Source of the DNA: Thioclava sp. JE_KL1
GTDB taxonomy: Bacteria; Pseudomonadota; Alphaproteobacteria; Rhodobacterales; Rhodobacteraceae
NCBI RefSeq assembly: GCF_009296265.1
Contig: NZ_WBJS01000008.1
Span: 1 to 64,000 of the forward strand
Length of the DNA: 64,000 bases
Direction: 5' to 3'
The notes below the pieces were generated by a model. It saw only the letters and a program-made list of their open reading frames with translations, did no database searches and was not told where the DNA came from. Each line of letters starts with the position of its first letter. Position 1 is the first letter of the stretch. A program made the translations under genes and the position numbers. Shown here piece by piece: positions 35,403 through 44,939 of this stretch.

Positions 35403-35963
35403 TTACATCTTCGGCTGAAGCACGGTGTCGATCACGTGGACCATGCCGTTCTGCTGCTTCACATCGGCGGTCTGAACCGTCGCGACATCGCCTTTCGGGT
35501 CCTTCAGCATCACCATGCCGTCCTTGACCATCGCGGTCAGATCACAGCCGCCGAGCGTCTTGATCGTGGCCATGCCGTTGCCCTTCTGAACGGTCGCCAT
35601 GATGTTCTCGGCGGTGATCACGCCCTTGGCGACGTGGCAGGTCAGGATATGCGTCAGCATCTCCTTGTTTTCCGGCTTCACCAGCGTGTCGACGGTGCCC
35701 GCGGGCAGCTTGTCGAAGGCCGCGTTGGTCGGCGCGAAGACGGTGAACGGGCCGGGGCCTGCCAGCGTGTCGACGAGGCCCGCCGCTTTCACCGCGGCGA
35801 CCAGCGTGGTGAGGTTCGGAGCGGCCGAAGCGTTCGCCGCGATCGGCTTGCTCTCATACATTTTCGCGCCACCGACCATCGGGTTTGCCAGCGCGGGCAG
35901 GGCGAGGCCCAGCGTTGCAGCTGCGGTGAGCGATGCGGCGAATGCACGGAATTTCATAGACAT
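35403..35963 (-). CDS. Secreted fasciclin (FAS1) domain protein
   Basis: 186 residues: a Sec signal peptide with hydrophobic core and LPALANP cleavage region (about 1-27), then one FAS1 domain with FTVFAPTNAAFDKLPAG and the C-terminal HVIDTVLQPKM. FAS1 proteins mediate adhesion or matrix contacts. GGGAGG nine bases before the ATG supports this start over one 16 codons upstream. Confidence 0.88.
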   Translation of the reverse strand: MSMKFRAFAASLTAAATLGLALPALANPMVGGAKMYESKPIAANASAAPNLTTLVAAVKAAGLVDTLAGPGPFTVFAPTNAAFDKLPAGTVDTLVKPENKEMLTHILTCHVAKGVITAENIMATVQKGNGMATIKTLGGCDLTAMVKDGMVMLKDPKGDVATVQTADVKQQNGMVHVIDTVLQPKM

Positions 35964-36132
35964 AAGGATTTTCCTCCCTGTTAAACGACGGTTGTCCCCG
36001 CCAAAGCACAAGGGTTACGGCGCGCTGGGGGCGCGCCGATCACTTATGTCTCATCACGAAACCGTGTGCAGTCTGATCCGGCCTGAAATCGGTGGTCTCG
36101 CAGCGCCCCGAGGAGAGGCCCGAAGGCCCGCC

Positions 36133-38151
36133 TCAGCCGCGCCGGCGACGCCTGCGCCCGCCATCTTCGCCCGACCCACCGGTGTTGAAGCTGACCTCCG
36201 GAAGCGGCGCGATCTTGCGCAGCTCGGGGAAGGGGGCCGTGGCGTGGGGCAGCGCGTTCGCGGCGACGAAATGCTCCTGGAAGCGCGGCTCGATCGCGGT
36301 CTCGACCTTGGTGATCTGATGCACCTGCGCCTCGATCTCGCGCCGCGCCTTCACCGAGCACAGCGCCATATGCGCCCCGGTGCCTGCTGCGTTGCCCGCC
36401 GAGGTGACGTGACCCAGCGGCGCATCCGGGATCATACCCAGCACCATCGCGTGCTTGGGCGAGATATGCGCGCCGAACGCACCGGCCAGCACCACGCGGT
36501 CGACCGTGTCCACGCCCATCTCGTCCATCAAGAGGCGCGCGCCCGCATAGAGCGCGGATTTCGCCAGTTGGATCGCACGGATGTCGCCTTGGGTGACAGT
36601 GATGCGCGGGCCTTCCTCGCCGCCGTCATAGATCACGTATTCATGGGTGCGCCCGTTCGGCTCGCAGCGCGGCGTACCGACCTGCTCGGCCGAGCCGATC
36701 AGCCCCGACGTGTCCACGATCCCGGCCATCCGCATCTCGGCCACGGCCTCGATGATGCCCGAGCCACAGATGCCGGTGATCCGCGGCGTGCCAAATTCGG
36801 GATCGGTCGACCAGTGATCGTTGCCGATGATCTTGAAGCGCGGCTCCTTGGTCTCGGGGTCGATCTCGATGCGCTCGATGGCCCCGGGGGCTGCACGCTG
36901 GCCACTGGAAATCTGCGCGCCCTCGAAGGCGGGGCCGGTGGGTGAAGAACAGGCCAGAACCCGTTGTTTGTTCCCAAGAAGTATCTCGGCGTTGGTGCCG
37001 ACATCGACGATCAGCGACAGGTCGTCGCGCTTCTGCGGAGCCTCCGACAGCGCCACCGCCGCCGCATCCGCGCCGACATGGCCCGCGATCAGCGGCAGGA
37101 TATAGGCGCGCGCCCCAGCGCTGGCCTCGATGCCGATCTCGCGCGCGGCGAATTCAAGGCTCTCCGAGGTCGCCAGCGCGAAGGGCGCCTGACCCAACTC
37201 CACCGGATCGATGCCCAGCAGCAGGTGGTGCATGACCGGGTTGCAGACCACGACCGCCTCGACGATCTCACCCGTCTCGACTTTCGCCTCTTCCGCCAGT
37301 TGGCGCGCCAGATCGCCCATCGCATCGCGCACGGCATTGGTCATTTCCTGATCGCCGCCGGGATTCATCATCACGTAGGAGACCCGGCTCATCAGGTCTT
37401 CGCCGAAGCGGATCTGCGGGTTCATCACGCCCGCGCTCGCCAGCACCCGCCCGTCATCGAGCGCGACCAGATGCCCCGCGATCGTGGTCGAGCCAAGGTC
37501 GATCGCGAGCCCGTAGAGCGGCACCTCGCGCACGCCGGGGAAGATGCCGGTCACGCGCGGCCCGTCGCCCGCATCGTGGATCGCGACCGTGACCTTCCAC
37601 TCGGCCTTGCGCAGCGCGGGCTGCAGCATCCGAAGCACATCAAGATCGGCGCGCACACCCTTGATCTGCCACTGCTTTTCCAGTGCCTGCGAAAGCCGCT
37701 GCAGGTCGCCCTCGGGGCGGTGCATATCCGGTTCGGCGACTTCGACATAGACAGGCCGCGTCGCCGGATCCATCTCCATCACGCGCTCTGAGGCCGCCTT
37801 GCGCACGACCTGTTTGTGGACCTGACTTTCGGGCGGGACATCGATCACGACGTCGTCGAGGATCTCGGTCTGGCAGCCCAGACGCCGCCCCGGTTTCAAC
37901 CCGCGAATCCGGTCATAGCGTTCCTCGACCGCATTGAGCGGGCTGACCGCGTCCGGGTCCACATGCAGGCCGAGTTTCGGGAAATCCCCGAAGGAGGGCG
38001 TGCATTGGCATTTCGAGCACACGCCGCGCCCGCCGCAGACGGAATCGAGGTCGACCCCCAGCTTGCGCGCCGCTGCGAGCACCCTTGTGCCACGCGCCAC
38101 GCGCCCGCGCTTTCCAGAGGGGGTAAAGATCACCTGCACGTCGTCGGCCAT
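36133..38151 (-). CDS. ASKHA-domain [2Fe-2S] protein (RACo/RamA-like corrinoid activase family)
   Basis: 672 residues. The N-terminal 2Fe-2S domain has Cys39, Cys45, Cys48 and Cys93 (VCGGRGVCSKC; LGCQTE). A DUF4445/ASKHA ATPase-like region follows (GLAIDLGSTTIAGHLVALDD; IVDVGTNAEI; GICGSGIIEAV; VVLAGAFGAHIS). The family reactivates Co(II) corrinoid methyltransferases by ATP-driven reduction. No corrinoid protein or methyltransferase gene is adjacent. The tail ends in a run of Arg. GGGAG precedes the ATG at 38151. Confidence 0.82.
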   Translation of the reverse strand: MADDVQVIFTPSGKRGRVARGTRVLAAARKLGVDLDSVCGGRGVCSKCQCTPSFGDFPKLGLHVDPDAVSPLNAVEERYDRIRGLKPGRRLGCQTEILDDVVIDVPPESQVHKQVVRKAASERVMEMDPATRPVYVEVAEPDMHRPEGDLQRLSQALEKQWQIKGVRADLDVLRMLQPALRKAEWKVTVAIHDAGDGPRVTGIFPGVREVPLYGLAIDLGSTTIAGHLVALDDGRVLASAGVMNPQIRFGEDLMSRVSYVMMNPGGDQEMTNAVRDAMGDLARQLAEEAKVETGEIVEAVVVCNPVMHHLLLGIDPVELGQAPFALATSESLEFAAREIGIEASAGARAYILPLIAGHVGADAAAVALSEAPQKRDDLSLIVDVGTNAEILLGNKQRVLACSSPTGPAFEGAQISSGQRAAPGAIERIEIDPETKEPRFKIIGNDHWSTDPEFGTPRITGICGSGIIEAVAEMRMAGIVDTSGLIGSAEQVGTPRCEPNGRTHEYVIYDGGEEGPRITVTQGDIRAIQLAKSALYAGARLLMDEMGVDTVDRVVLAGAFGAHISPKHAMVLGMIPDAPLGHVTSAGNAAGTGAHMALCSVKARREIEAQVHQITKVETAIEPRFQEHFVAANALPHATAPFPELRKIAPLPEVSFNTGGSGEDGGRRRRRRG

Positions 38152-38309
38152 ATCGCGCTCCCGTTTTCCTTGCCCCCGTTCTAGGGCCCAAGCCGGGCAG
38201 AGCAAAGCCCGCAACCGACGCGCCTGCATGAGAAATCGTCATCATCATCATGCAGCCGATGCGCGCCGCCCATTGCTCTCCCCAGCGCCGCGTTCTATCT
38301 AATCGAGCC

Positions 38310-39125
38310 ATGAAGATACTCTTTCTTGGCGATGTGATGGGCCGCGCGGGCCGCGCCGCGATCACCGAAACCCTGCCGAAACTTCGCGAGGAGTGGCGCC
38401 TCGATTTCGTCGTGGTCAATGGCGAGAACGCCTCGGGCGGCATGGGGCTGACCGGCGATCACGCGAAGCTTCTGCTGGATGCGGGCGCGGATGTGGTGAC
38501 GCTGGGCGATCACGCCTTCGATCAGAAGGACATGCTGCGCTTCATCGAGAGCGAGCCGCGCATCATCCGTCCCGTGAACTATGCCAAGGAAGCGCCGGGC
38601 AAGGGCGCGCGGGTGTTTCAGGACCGGCGCGGGCGCAAGGTGCTGGTGGCGCAGGTTCTGGGCAACGTGTTCATGAAACGCGCCTTCGACGATCCCTTCT
38701 CGGCCATCGAGGCCGAACTCAAACGCTACCCGCTGGGCGGGGCGGTGCAGGCAGCCCTGGTGGATGTCCATTGCGAGGCGACGTCGGAGAAGATGGCGAT
38801 GGGCCATTGGTGCGACGGGCGTGCGAGCGTCGTCGTGGGTACCCACACCCACGTGCCCACCGGCGATGCGCAGATTCTCGAGAAGGGGACGGCTTACCTC
38901 TCCGATGCGGGGATGTGCGGCGATTACGATTCCGTCATCGGCATGGCGAAGGCCGAACCGATGCGCCGTTTCGTGACCGGCATGTCGAAGGAACGCTTCT
39001 CGCCCGCCCGCGGTCCGGTGACGCTCTGCGGCTTTTATGTCGAGACCGACGACAAGACCGGGCGCGCCACCCGCTGCGAAGCGGTGCGCACCGGCGGCAG
39101 GCTCGCACAATCGGTGCCAATCTGA
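38310..39125 (+). CDS. YmdB-family metallophosphoesterase (TIGR00282)
   Basis: 271 residues: MKILFLGDVMGRAGR at the N-terminus with the first metal Asp, VVNGENASGG, GDHAFDQ, and HTHVPTGDAQIL with the metal histidines, then SDAGMCGDYDSVIGM. YmdB proteins are phosphodiesterases; in Bacillus one hydrolyses cyclic nucleotides. The Rossmann-like start and family length support ATG 38310, though the ribosome site is poor. Divergent from the ASKHA gene. Confidence 0.88.
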   Translation: MKILFLGDVMGRAGRAAITETLPKLREEWRLDFVVVNGENASGGMGLTGDHAKLLLDAGADVVTLGDHAFDQKDMLRFIESEPRIIRPVNYAKEAPGKGARVFQDRRGRKVLVAQVLGNVFMKRAFDDPFSAIEAELKRYPLGGAVQAALVDVHCEATSEKMAMGHWCDGRASVVVGTHTHVPTGDAQILEKGTAYLSDAGMCGDYDSVIGMAKAEPMRRFVTGMSKERFSPARGPVTLCGFYVETDDKTGRATRCEAVRTGGRLAQSVPI

Positions 39126-39258
39126 GCGTCGTTCGCGTCCCGAGTTGCCCGAACCTCATGCCGTTACGTGGAAATTTCCTCTGCCGCGGGCAGAGCGCGC
39201 TTGCTCGTGCAACACGTGTCGATAGTATCGGCCCGATGCGCTTACGCGAGAGCCTGAC

Positions 39259-41037
39259 ATGATCCAACTGCCCTTCACCGGCACCGAGACCGCCATCGCG
39301 GCCCTTCTCGTCGTGGGGTGGATGTTCGTCATGTTCGTCCGCGAGACATGGCCGCCGGAGGTCACCGCCATGGCGGGCGCGGCCCTGATGCTGATCTTCG
39401 GATTCGTGCCTTACGAGAACGCCGCCGCGATTCTGTCGAACCCGGCGCCCTGGACCATCGCCTTCATGTTCCTGATCGTCGGCGCGCTGGTGCGGACCGG
39501 CGCGCTCGACGCGATGACGCGCTATGCGGAATCGCGGATCGACCAGAACCCGAAGCTGACCGTGCTGCTGATGTTCGGGGTCACGATGTTCGCAAGCGCC
39601 GTGATGAACAACACGCCGGTCGTCGCAGTGATGATCCCGGTCTTCATTCAGGTCGCGCGCAAGCTGAACCTCTCGCCGTCGCGGCTGCTGATGCCGCTGA
39701 GCTACGTCACCGTGATGGGCGGCATGATCACCCTGATCGGCACCTCGACCAACATTCTCGTCGATGGCGTCGTCCGGGGGCGGGGGATGGAGCCCTTCAC
39801 CATTTTCGAGATCGCGCCTCTGGGCTTCGCGATCTGTCTGGTCGGCGGGACGTTCCTTGCGATCTTCGCGCCGAAACTTATCCCCGAGCGGCAATCGCTC
39901 TCCTTCATGCTCGGCGACCGTCCGAAGATGAAATATTTCACCGAGGTCGCGATCCCGGAGGAAAGCGGGCTGATCGGCGAGTCGGTGCTCGAGACCGACA
40001 CGTTCAAGCGCGAGGGCGTGCGGGTGATCGACGTCTTGCGCGGCGATGCGTCGCTGCGCCGGGATTTGGCATCGGTAGAGCTGATGGCCGGCGACCGGGT
40101 CGTGCTGCGCTCCGAGATGGAAGAGCTTCTGGGGATGCAGAAGAACCGCGACCTGCGCATGGTCGACAAGCTGTCCTCGGTGCAGACCGAGACGGTGGAA
40201 GTGCTGATCTCGCCCGGCTGCCGGATGATCGGGCAGCGTCTGGGCGACATGCGTCTGCGCCGTCGCTACGGCGTCTATACGCTGGCCGCGCATCGCCGGA
40301 ACCAGAATATCGGCCGCCAGCTCGACGATCTGATCGTGGTGGTGGGCGATACGCTGCTGCTCGAAGGCGCGCCCGAGGATATCGCGCGTCTAGCCTCTGA
40401 CATGGATCTCGTGGACGTGTCCAAACCGCAGGCGCGCGCCTATCGCCGCTCGCATCTGCCGCTTGCCATGGGCGCGCTCGGCGCGGTGGTGATCTTCGCA
40501 GCCCTTGGCGTGGCCCCGATCCTCGCGCTTGCGATGGTGGCGGTGGCGGGCATCCTCGTGACCCGCTGTATCGATACCGACGAGGCCTTTACCTTCATCG
40601 AGGGCCGCCTGCTTGCGCTGATCTTCGCGATGCTCGTGGTCGGCGCGGGGCTGGAGCATTCCGGCGCGGTCCAGTTGATCGTCTCGGGCGTGGCGCCCTT
40701 CCTGAAGATGCTGCCGCCGCAGCTCGCGCTGATCGTGGTCTATTTCCTCGGTCTCGTCATGACCGAATTGCTGTCGAACAACGCGGTGGCGGTGATCTAC
40801 ACCCCGATCGCGATCTCGCTGGCTGCTGCCCTCGGACTCGATCCGCGGCCCTTCGCGGTGGCGGTGATGTTCTCGGCCTCGGTGGCCTTCGCGACCCCGA
40901 TCGGGTATCAGACTCACATGATGATCTATGGCCCCGGTGGCTATAAGTTCACCGATTTCCTGCGCGTCGGCATCCCGATGGATATCGTGACCGGGTTGAC
41001 CGCCTGCCTGCTGATCCCGCTGATCTGGCCCTTCTGA
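39259..41037 (+). CDS. SLC13-family permease with RCK_C (TrkA-C) domains, second copy
   Basis: 592 residues with the same layout as the protein at 19803-21671: FASAVMNNTPVVAVMIPVFI and LIGTSTNILVDG in the first half, ELLSNNAVAVIYTPIAISLA and FATPIGYQTHMM in the second, and two RCK_C domains between about 200 and 385. It is probably a sulfate or dicarboxylate transporter. The short lipoprotein gene follows after 12 bp. Confidence 0.83.
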   Translation: MIQLPFTGTETAIAALLVVGWMFVMFVRETWPPEVTAMAGAALMLIFGFVPYENAAAILSNPAPWTIAFMFLIVGALVRTGALDAMTRYAESRIDQNPKLTVLLMFGVTMFASAVMNNTPVVAVMIPVFIQVARKLNLSPSRLLMPLSYVTVMGGMITLIGTSTNILVDGVVRGRGMEPFTIFEIAPLGFAICLVGGTFLAIFAPKLIPERQSLSFMLGDRPKMKYFTEVAIPEESGLIGESVLETDTFKREGVRVIDVLRGDASLRRDLASVELMAGDRVVLRSEMEELLGMQKNRDLRMVDKLSSVQTETVEVLISPGCRMIGQRLGDMRLRRRYGVYTLAAHRRNQNIGRQLDDLIVVVGDTLLLEGAPEDIARLASDMDLVDVSKPQARAYRRSHLPLAMGALGAVVIFAALGVAPILALAMVAVAGILVTRCIDTDEAFTFIEGRLLALIFAMLVVGAGLEHSGAVQLIVSGVAPFLKMLPPQLALIVVYFLGLVMTELLSNNAVAVIYTPIAISLAAALGLDPRPFAVAVMFSASVAFATPIGYQTHMMIYGPGGYKFTDFLRVGIPMDIVTGLTACLLIPLIWPF

Positions 41038-41049
41038 GGAGGTTCCCCC

Positions 41050-41445
41050 ATGCGCTTTGCCGCCCGTCTCGCCGCCCTGTCGCTTCTCGCACCGCTCGCG
41101 CTCGCCGCCTGTGTGCCGGGGCAGGGCACCCGCGCACCCTCCTGGCCCGACCGGGTGACCTTTCAGGGCACCGTGATGCGTGTCTCCTTCATCGACGGCA
41201 CGGTCTGCCGCGCGAATATCTCGGGCCAGTATACCGGCGATCTGGCCGGGTGCCCGCATCCGATGCGCTATCAGGTGACCCGGTTCGAGCCGAGCTATCT
41301 CGGCGGCGTCGCGGTCGGCAACATTTTCCAGCCCTATGCCGAGGTCACGCTGAAGGACGCGCAAGGCCGCCGCTGGAGCTTCAAGACGCCCGAGCCGATC
41401 CCCTCGCGCAGCCAGCCCGACGGGGTCCTCAAGCTGCCGCATTGA
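41050..41445 (+). CDS. Small putative lipoprotein
   Basis: 131 residues with a signal peptide ending in the lipobox LALAAC (Cys21). The mature part is beta-rich with two further Cys (VCRANIS, AGCPHPM) that could form a disulfide. GGAGG precedes the ATG. It may be co-transcribed with the SLC13 gene. No family recognised. Confidence 0.65.
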   Translation: MRFAARLAALSLLAPLALAACVPGQGTRAPSWPDRVTFQGTVMRVSFIDGTVCRANISGQYTGDLAGCPHPMRYQVTRFEPSYLGGVAVGNIFQPYAEVTLKDAQGRRWSFKTPEPIPSRSQPDGVLKLPH

Positions 41446-41554
41446 TCGGCAATGGCGGGCGCCCGGCACCGCCCGCAACCCATCTATCTTGAATCATCCC
41501 CCCGTTGCGCACTATACGGGGTCGATTTCGCGACTATTCCGAACGGAGATACCC

Positions 41555-42295
41555 ATGGCAGGCCACTCAAAATGGGCCAACATCCAGCACCGCAAGGGCA
41601 AGCAGGATGCGGCGCGCTCGAAGATGTTTTCCAAGCTCTCGAAGGAGATCACGGTCGCCGCCAAGATGGGCGACCCCGATCCCGAGAAGAACCCGCGCCT
41701 GCGCCTCGCCGTGAAAGCGGCCAAGTCCCAGTCGATGCCGAAAGACGTGATCGACCGCGCGATCAAGAAATCGCAGGCGGGAGACGGCGATGACTATACC
41801 GAGATCCGCTACGAGGGCTACGGCCCCGAGGGCATCGCGGTGATCGTCGAGGCGATGACCGACAACCTCAACCGCACCGCGTCGAACGTGCGCTCCACCT
41901 TCACAAAGAACGGCGGCAATCTGGGCACCACCGGCTCGGTGTCCTTCATGTTCGACCGGATGGGCGAGATCATCTATCCCGCCTCCGTGGGCGATGCCGA
42001 GACCGTGCTGATGGCCGCGATCGAGGCTGGCGCTGAAGACGTCGAGAGCGACGACGAAGGCCATTGGATCTATTGCACGATGGAAGACCTCTCGGATGTC
42101 TCCGACGCGCTCGAGAAGGAACTGGGCGAGGCCGAGGAAGCCAAGCTGATCTGGAAGCCCCAGAACCGCACCGAGGTCGATCTGGAAACCGCGCAGAAGC
42201 TGATGAAGCTGATCGACACGCTCGAAGACGATGACGACGTGCAATCCGTCACCGCCAATTTCGACGTGCCCGAAGAGGTCGCAGCGCAGCTGTAA
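41555..42295 (+). CDS. YebC/PmpR-family DNA-binding or translation factor
   Basis: 246 residues beginning [20 protein letters not shown], the hallmark of YebC, with [31 protein letters not shown] and [14 protein letters not shown] near the C-terminus. Members act as transcriptional regulators or help ribosomes at proline runs. GGAG precedes the ATG. A strong terminator follows at 42319. Confidence 0.95.
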   Translation: MAGHSKWANIQHRKGKQDAARSKMFSKLSKEITVAAKMGDPDPEKNPRLRLAVKAAKSQSMPKDVIDRAIKKSQAGDGDDYTEIRYEGYGPEGIAVIVEAMTDNLNRTASNVRSTFTKNGGNLGTTGSVSFMFDRMGEIIYPASVGDAETVLMAAIEAGAEDVESDDEGHWIYCTMEDLSDVSDALEKELGEAEEAKLIWKPQNRTEVDLETAQKLMKLIDTLEDDDDVQSVTANFDVPEEVAAQL

Positions 42296-42318
42296 GGCGA
42301 TATGCACCGAAAATCGTC

Positions 42319-42344
42319 AAAAGCGTCCTTCGGGGCGCTTTTCT
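42319..42344 (+). terminator. Rho-independent terminator of yebC
   Basis: A 10-bp stem (42319-42328 with 42333-42342) around a TTCG loop, ending in a TTTT run. Its 3' half, CCTTCGGGGCGCTTTT, recurs with one change at 43185-43200. Confidence 0.85.
42327..42342 (+). repeat. 16-bp direct repeat, left copy
   Basis: CCTTCGGGGCGCTTTT; the right copy is at 43185-43200 with a single T/C difference. The pair brackets the GIY-YIG-type gene, whose stop codon starts at the next base. Confidence 0.7.
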
Positions 42345-43068
42345 ATTCGGTGCCCACAATGGTGCTATAGCGTGTCAGGACAGCGGAGTGCTCAACTTCG
42401 AACCACTCGGTGCCAAATGATCCCGAGATTTTCTGTCCACGAAACGCGCGATGAAGGTCCGTCTCAAGTTTGACAGCGTCGTCTGTCCTGAAGATGTCCC
42501 GGAGCACAGGTTTGCCCGGGCTTCCTGTCCCATACTGTGCGACCACTCGGGCAGCCACGGAGCCGATGCTACTGCTCAAGTGTCTGCCAATTTTCGTGCA
42601 GGGGTGGCCAAGACTGTCCAGGAGGCTATCCGAATAAGTGTAAACTGCTTCTCCTCCAGTCCCATGAACGCTGCAGGTCGCGACCATCTCTTCAAAGATT
42701 TGACACTGACGGAGGTTGCTTTCGAATTCGTATTCCAGCCTTGCTCCGAACTCGATCAGATTTACCTCGGAGGACCACTCGGAGAGATCTTCGAAGTTGC
42801 TAGATAACTTTACCGCTTTCGCTTTGTGGAAACCGTATTTGATAAGGCAAAATATCGACGCGTCTCGGATGTCGTCCGCCCAATCCTCTCCGGTGTCAAA
42901 ATTGAAGCCCTCACCAAGCTCGGAGCGATACCGTTGTTTTGCTTCGCTAACGGTTAGCGGCAGATTTCCCTCGCGAGCGTCGCGAATGAAAAGTTCGCCA
43001 GCAATCTTCTGGAGTGGGCGCATCTGCCGGAGAACTTCATTCCGGTTGATGTGGACTGGTTTATTCAT
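42343..43068 (-). CDS. GIY-YIG-type (T5orf172/MUG113-like) nuclease-family protein
   Basis: 241 residues. The last hundred show the T5orf172 layout: VYTY (142-145), KIGR (159-162), Arg174, the QYGTGSPGKPVL segment, Glu202 in ETDLHRAF and EWF (221-223). These are the strand, Arg, Glu and terminal motifs of GIY-YIG nuclease-fold domains; the second GIY/YIG element is modified, so activity is uncertain. The N-terminal 130 residues are charged and unrecognised. GC is clearly lower than in the neighbours. The ATG 43068 follows AGAGAG. It is bounded by 16-bp direct repeats, indicating insertion behind yebC. Confidence 0.62.
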   Translation of the reverse strand: MNKPVHINRNEVLRQMRPLQKIAGELFIRDAREGNLPLTVSEAKQRYRSELGEGFNFDTGEDWADDIRDASIFCLIKYGFHKAKAVKLSSNFEDLSEWSSEVNLIEFGARLEYEFESNLRQCQIFEEMVATCSVHGTGGEAVYTYSDSLLDSLGHPCTKIGRHLSSSIGSVAARVVAQYGTGSPGKPVLRDIFRTDDAVKLETDLHRAFRGQKISGSFGTEWFEVEHSAVLTRYSTIVGTE

Positions 43069-43184
43069 GCTCTCTAATTCCAAATCAATGTTTCTGCCGA
43101 AATCTTTATTAGGGTAAGCATGGCGAGCTTATCGTGCTTAAGAGATGGCCAACAGTGAAAGCATGTAACTTCGCGTCGTTTGGG

Positions 43185-43200
43185 CCTCCGGGGCGCTTTT
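43185..43200 (+). repeat. 16-bp direct repeat, right copy
   Basis: CCTCCGGGGCGCTTTT, one base different from 42327-42342. Unlike the left copy it lacks the 5' arm of the hairpin. Confidence 0.7.
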
Positions 43201-43347
43201 TGCGTCTCAAACGGCCTCAAACCACCCGAATTCCGGCCCCCCGGTTTACATTCCGGGTCAGAACCCCCAGTTTGTCGCGTGACGCTCCGAGCACCCGCGT
43301 AACCCCGTGGCCTCGGCAAATTCATCTCCCCGCGAAAGGATATCACC

Positions 43348-43779
43348 ATGACCCAGGCAAAGGCTGGCGACACCCTGCATCTTCATTACACCGGCAAGCT
43401 GGACGACGGCTCCGTCTTCGATAGCTCGGAAGGCCGCGACCCGCTGTCCTTCACGCTCGGTTCGGGCCAGATCATCCCCGGCCTCGACAAGGGCGTGACC
43501 GGCATGGAAGAGGGCGAAAAGCGCACCGTGCGCGTCGAGCCCGCAGAGGCCTATGGCGAGCATCACCCCGAGCGCATGCAGTCGGTCGACCGCGCGAACA
43601 TCCCCGACGACATCCCGACCGAGCCGGGCACCCAGCTTCAGGTTCAGACCCAGGACGGTCAGACCGTGAACGTGACCGTCGCCGAGGCGAACGAGAAAGA
43701 ACTCGTCCTCGACGCGAACCACCCGCTCGCCGGCAAGGCGCTGACCTTCGACGTGGAACTCGTCAAGATCGACGCGTAA
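43348..43779 (+). CDS. FKBP-type peptidyl-prolyl cis-trans isomerase (SlpA/SlyD-like)
   Basis: 143 residues: HYTGKLDDGSVFDSS, GSGQIIPGLDKGVTGMEEGE and PAEAYGEHHPE, then the inserted IF chaperone domain and the return strand LTFDVELVKID. It lacks the His-rich metal tail of SlyD. It is a cytoplasmic prolyl isomerase and chaperone. AAAGGA precedes the ATG and a terminator follows. Confidence 0.92.
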   Translation: MTQAKAGDTLHLHYTGKLDDGSVFDSSEGRDPLSFTLGSGQIIPGLDKGVTGMEEGEKRTVRVEPAEAYGEHHPERMQSVDRANIPDDIPTEPGTQLQVQTQDGQTVNVTVAEANEKELVLDANHPLAGKALTFDVELVKIDA

Positions 43780-43805
43780 GTCTGCGTTTGCTTCCAGAGC
43801 TTGAG

Positions 43806-43830
43806 AAGGCGCCCTCGTGGCGCCTTTTTT
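43806..43830 (+). terminator. Rho-independent terminator after the FKBP gene
   Basis: AAGGCGCC (43806-43813), five-base loop, GGCGCCTT (43819-43826), then Ts. It lies in the convergent gap with the sulfotransferase gene and could serve both. Confidence 0.88.
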
Positions 43831-44732
43831 CATGCGCGCGAGCGTGCGCCGCGTCGCAGGAGCCTGCTCAGGCCGCCAGTTCGTTTCGCGCTGCGGGTGC
43901 CGTGACCTTCCTGCGCATTGCGGGCCCGGCACAGCGCGAGCAGGTCCGCATCGCTGCTCTCCGGATCGGCCCCCAGATAGGCGGCAAGTTTCGTCCGCAG
44001 AACGGTGAGATCCGCGGTCTTGGTCACCTTCGTGTGGTCCGTGCGCAGGGGTATGTCGAAATCACCCCAACCGAAAAAATGCCAGATGGCCTGAAACTGC
44101 CGCTCCGGGTCTTCGGTCAGGTCTTCATAGGTGACGTCGCAAACGGCCTGGTCGAGTTGCGCAAGAACCGCATCGAGATGGGCTTCGCCCTGATCGATCC
44201 GAAAGATTTCGTGGGCAAGGTCCGCCCCGGTGATCTCGTCGACCGGATCGCCGCTGCCGGATTTGTGGTTCGGCGTGCGTTGCGCCTCTCCGGCTTTCAC
44301 ATGGGCGACGCCGCTCTTTCGATGCACGAGACGCGAGACCGCCTGCGCTACGCGGTCGCTGCGAGAGATGCGCAGATAGGCGCTCGATCCGAAGATTTTT
44401 GCATAGGCGTCGATGAACTGTGCGTGAGCCGCCACCGGCTCCAGAGCCTCATAGGCCGGTTTGCCGAAAAAGGCTTCCGCGATCGGAGCAAGCTGGTTCG
44501 ACATCACGTTGATCGCCGAGGTCCCGTTTTCGCCACGCCCCATTTCAGCCGCGGCGAAGAAATCCGCAGGCGTGATCTCATTGCGGGGTTTGCTGCGCAT
44601 CAAAAGCAGGAAAAATTCGCCCGCTTTTCCCAAACCCGCGCGTTGCAGATAGTCGCAAAGCAGCGAGCTGCCGGTCCTCTGGGTGGAAAAGACGAGCAGG
44701 CAAGCCGGTCTGTAGTTATCATTGGGAGCCAT
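43830..44732 (-). CDS. Stf0-type sulfotransferase
   Basis: 300 residues. The PAPS 5'-phosphosulfate loop is FSTQRTGSSLLCDYL (about 15-29), with GKAGEFF downstream, a 3'-phosphate segment YLRISRSDRVAQAVSRL, and YEDLTEDPERQ. These match Stf0, which sulfates trehalose or related glycans in mycobacteria; the acceptor here is unknown. AAGGTGAG lies before the ATG. Basic C-terminal tail. Confidence 0.8.
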   Translation of the reverse strand: MAPNDNYRPACLLVFSTQRTGSSLLCDYLQRAGLGKAGEFFLLLMRSKPRNEITPADFFAAAEMGRGENGTSAINVMSNQLAPIAEAFFGKPAYEALEPVAAHAQFIDAYAKIFGSSAYLRISRSDRVAQAVSRLVHRKSGVAHVKAGEAQRTPNHKSGSGDPVDEITGADLAHEIFRIDQGEAHLDAVLAQLDQAVCDVTYEDLTEDPERQFQAIWHFFGWGDFDIPLRTDHTKVTKTADLTVLRTKLAAYLGADPESSDADLLALCRARNAQEGHGTRSAKRTGGLSRLLRRGARSRA

Positions 44733-44939
44733 TACTCACCTTTCAGTCCCGGGGCGTTTTCGCACCTGTATCATGGACGGTCTCGAGGCGCACGACCAGC
44801 CCGGTCCAGCGGGTTCGGCTTTCCGGCGCGCGATAGGGAACCAAACCCTCGGCGCCCCCCTTTCCCCACCGACGTGTCTCTGTTACGCGGCGCGCTCCAT
44901 CCCAGTGACACCACCTGAATCCCGAGAGAAGGAGCCGCC

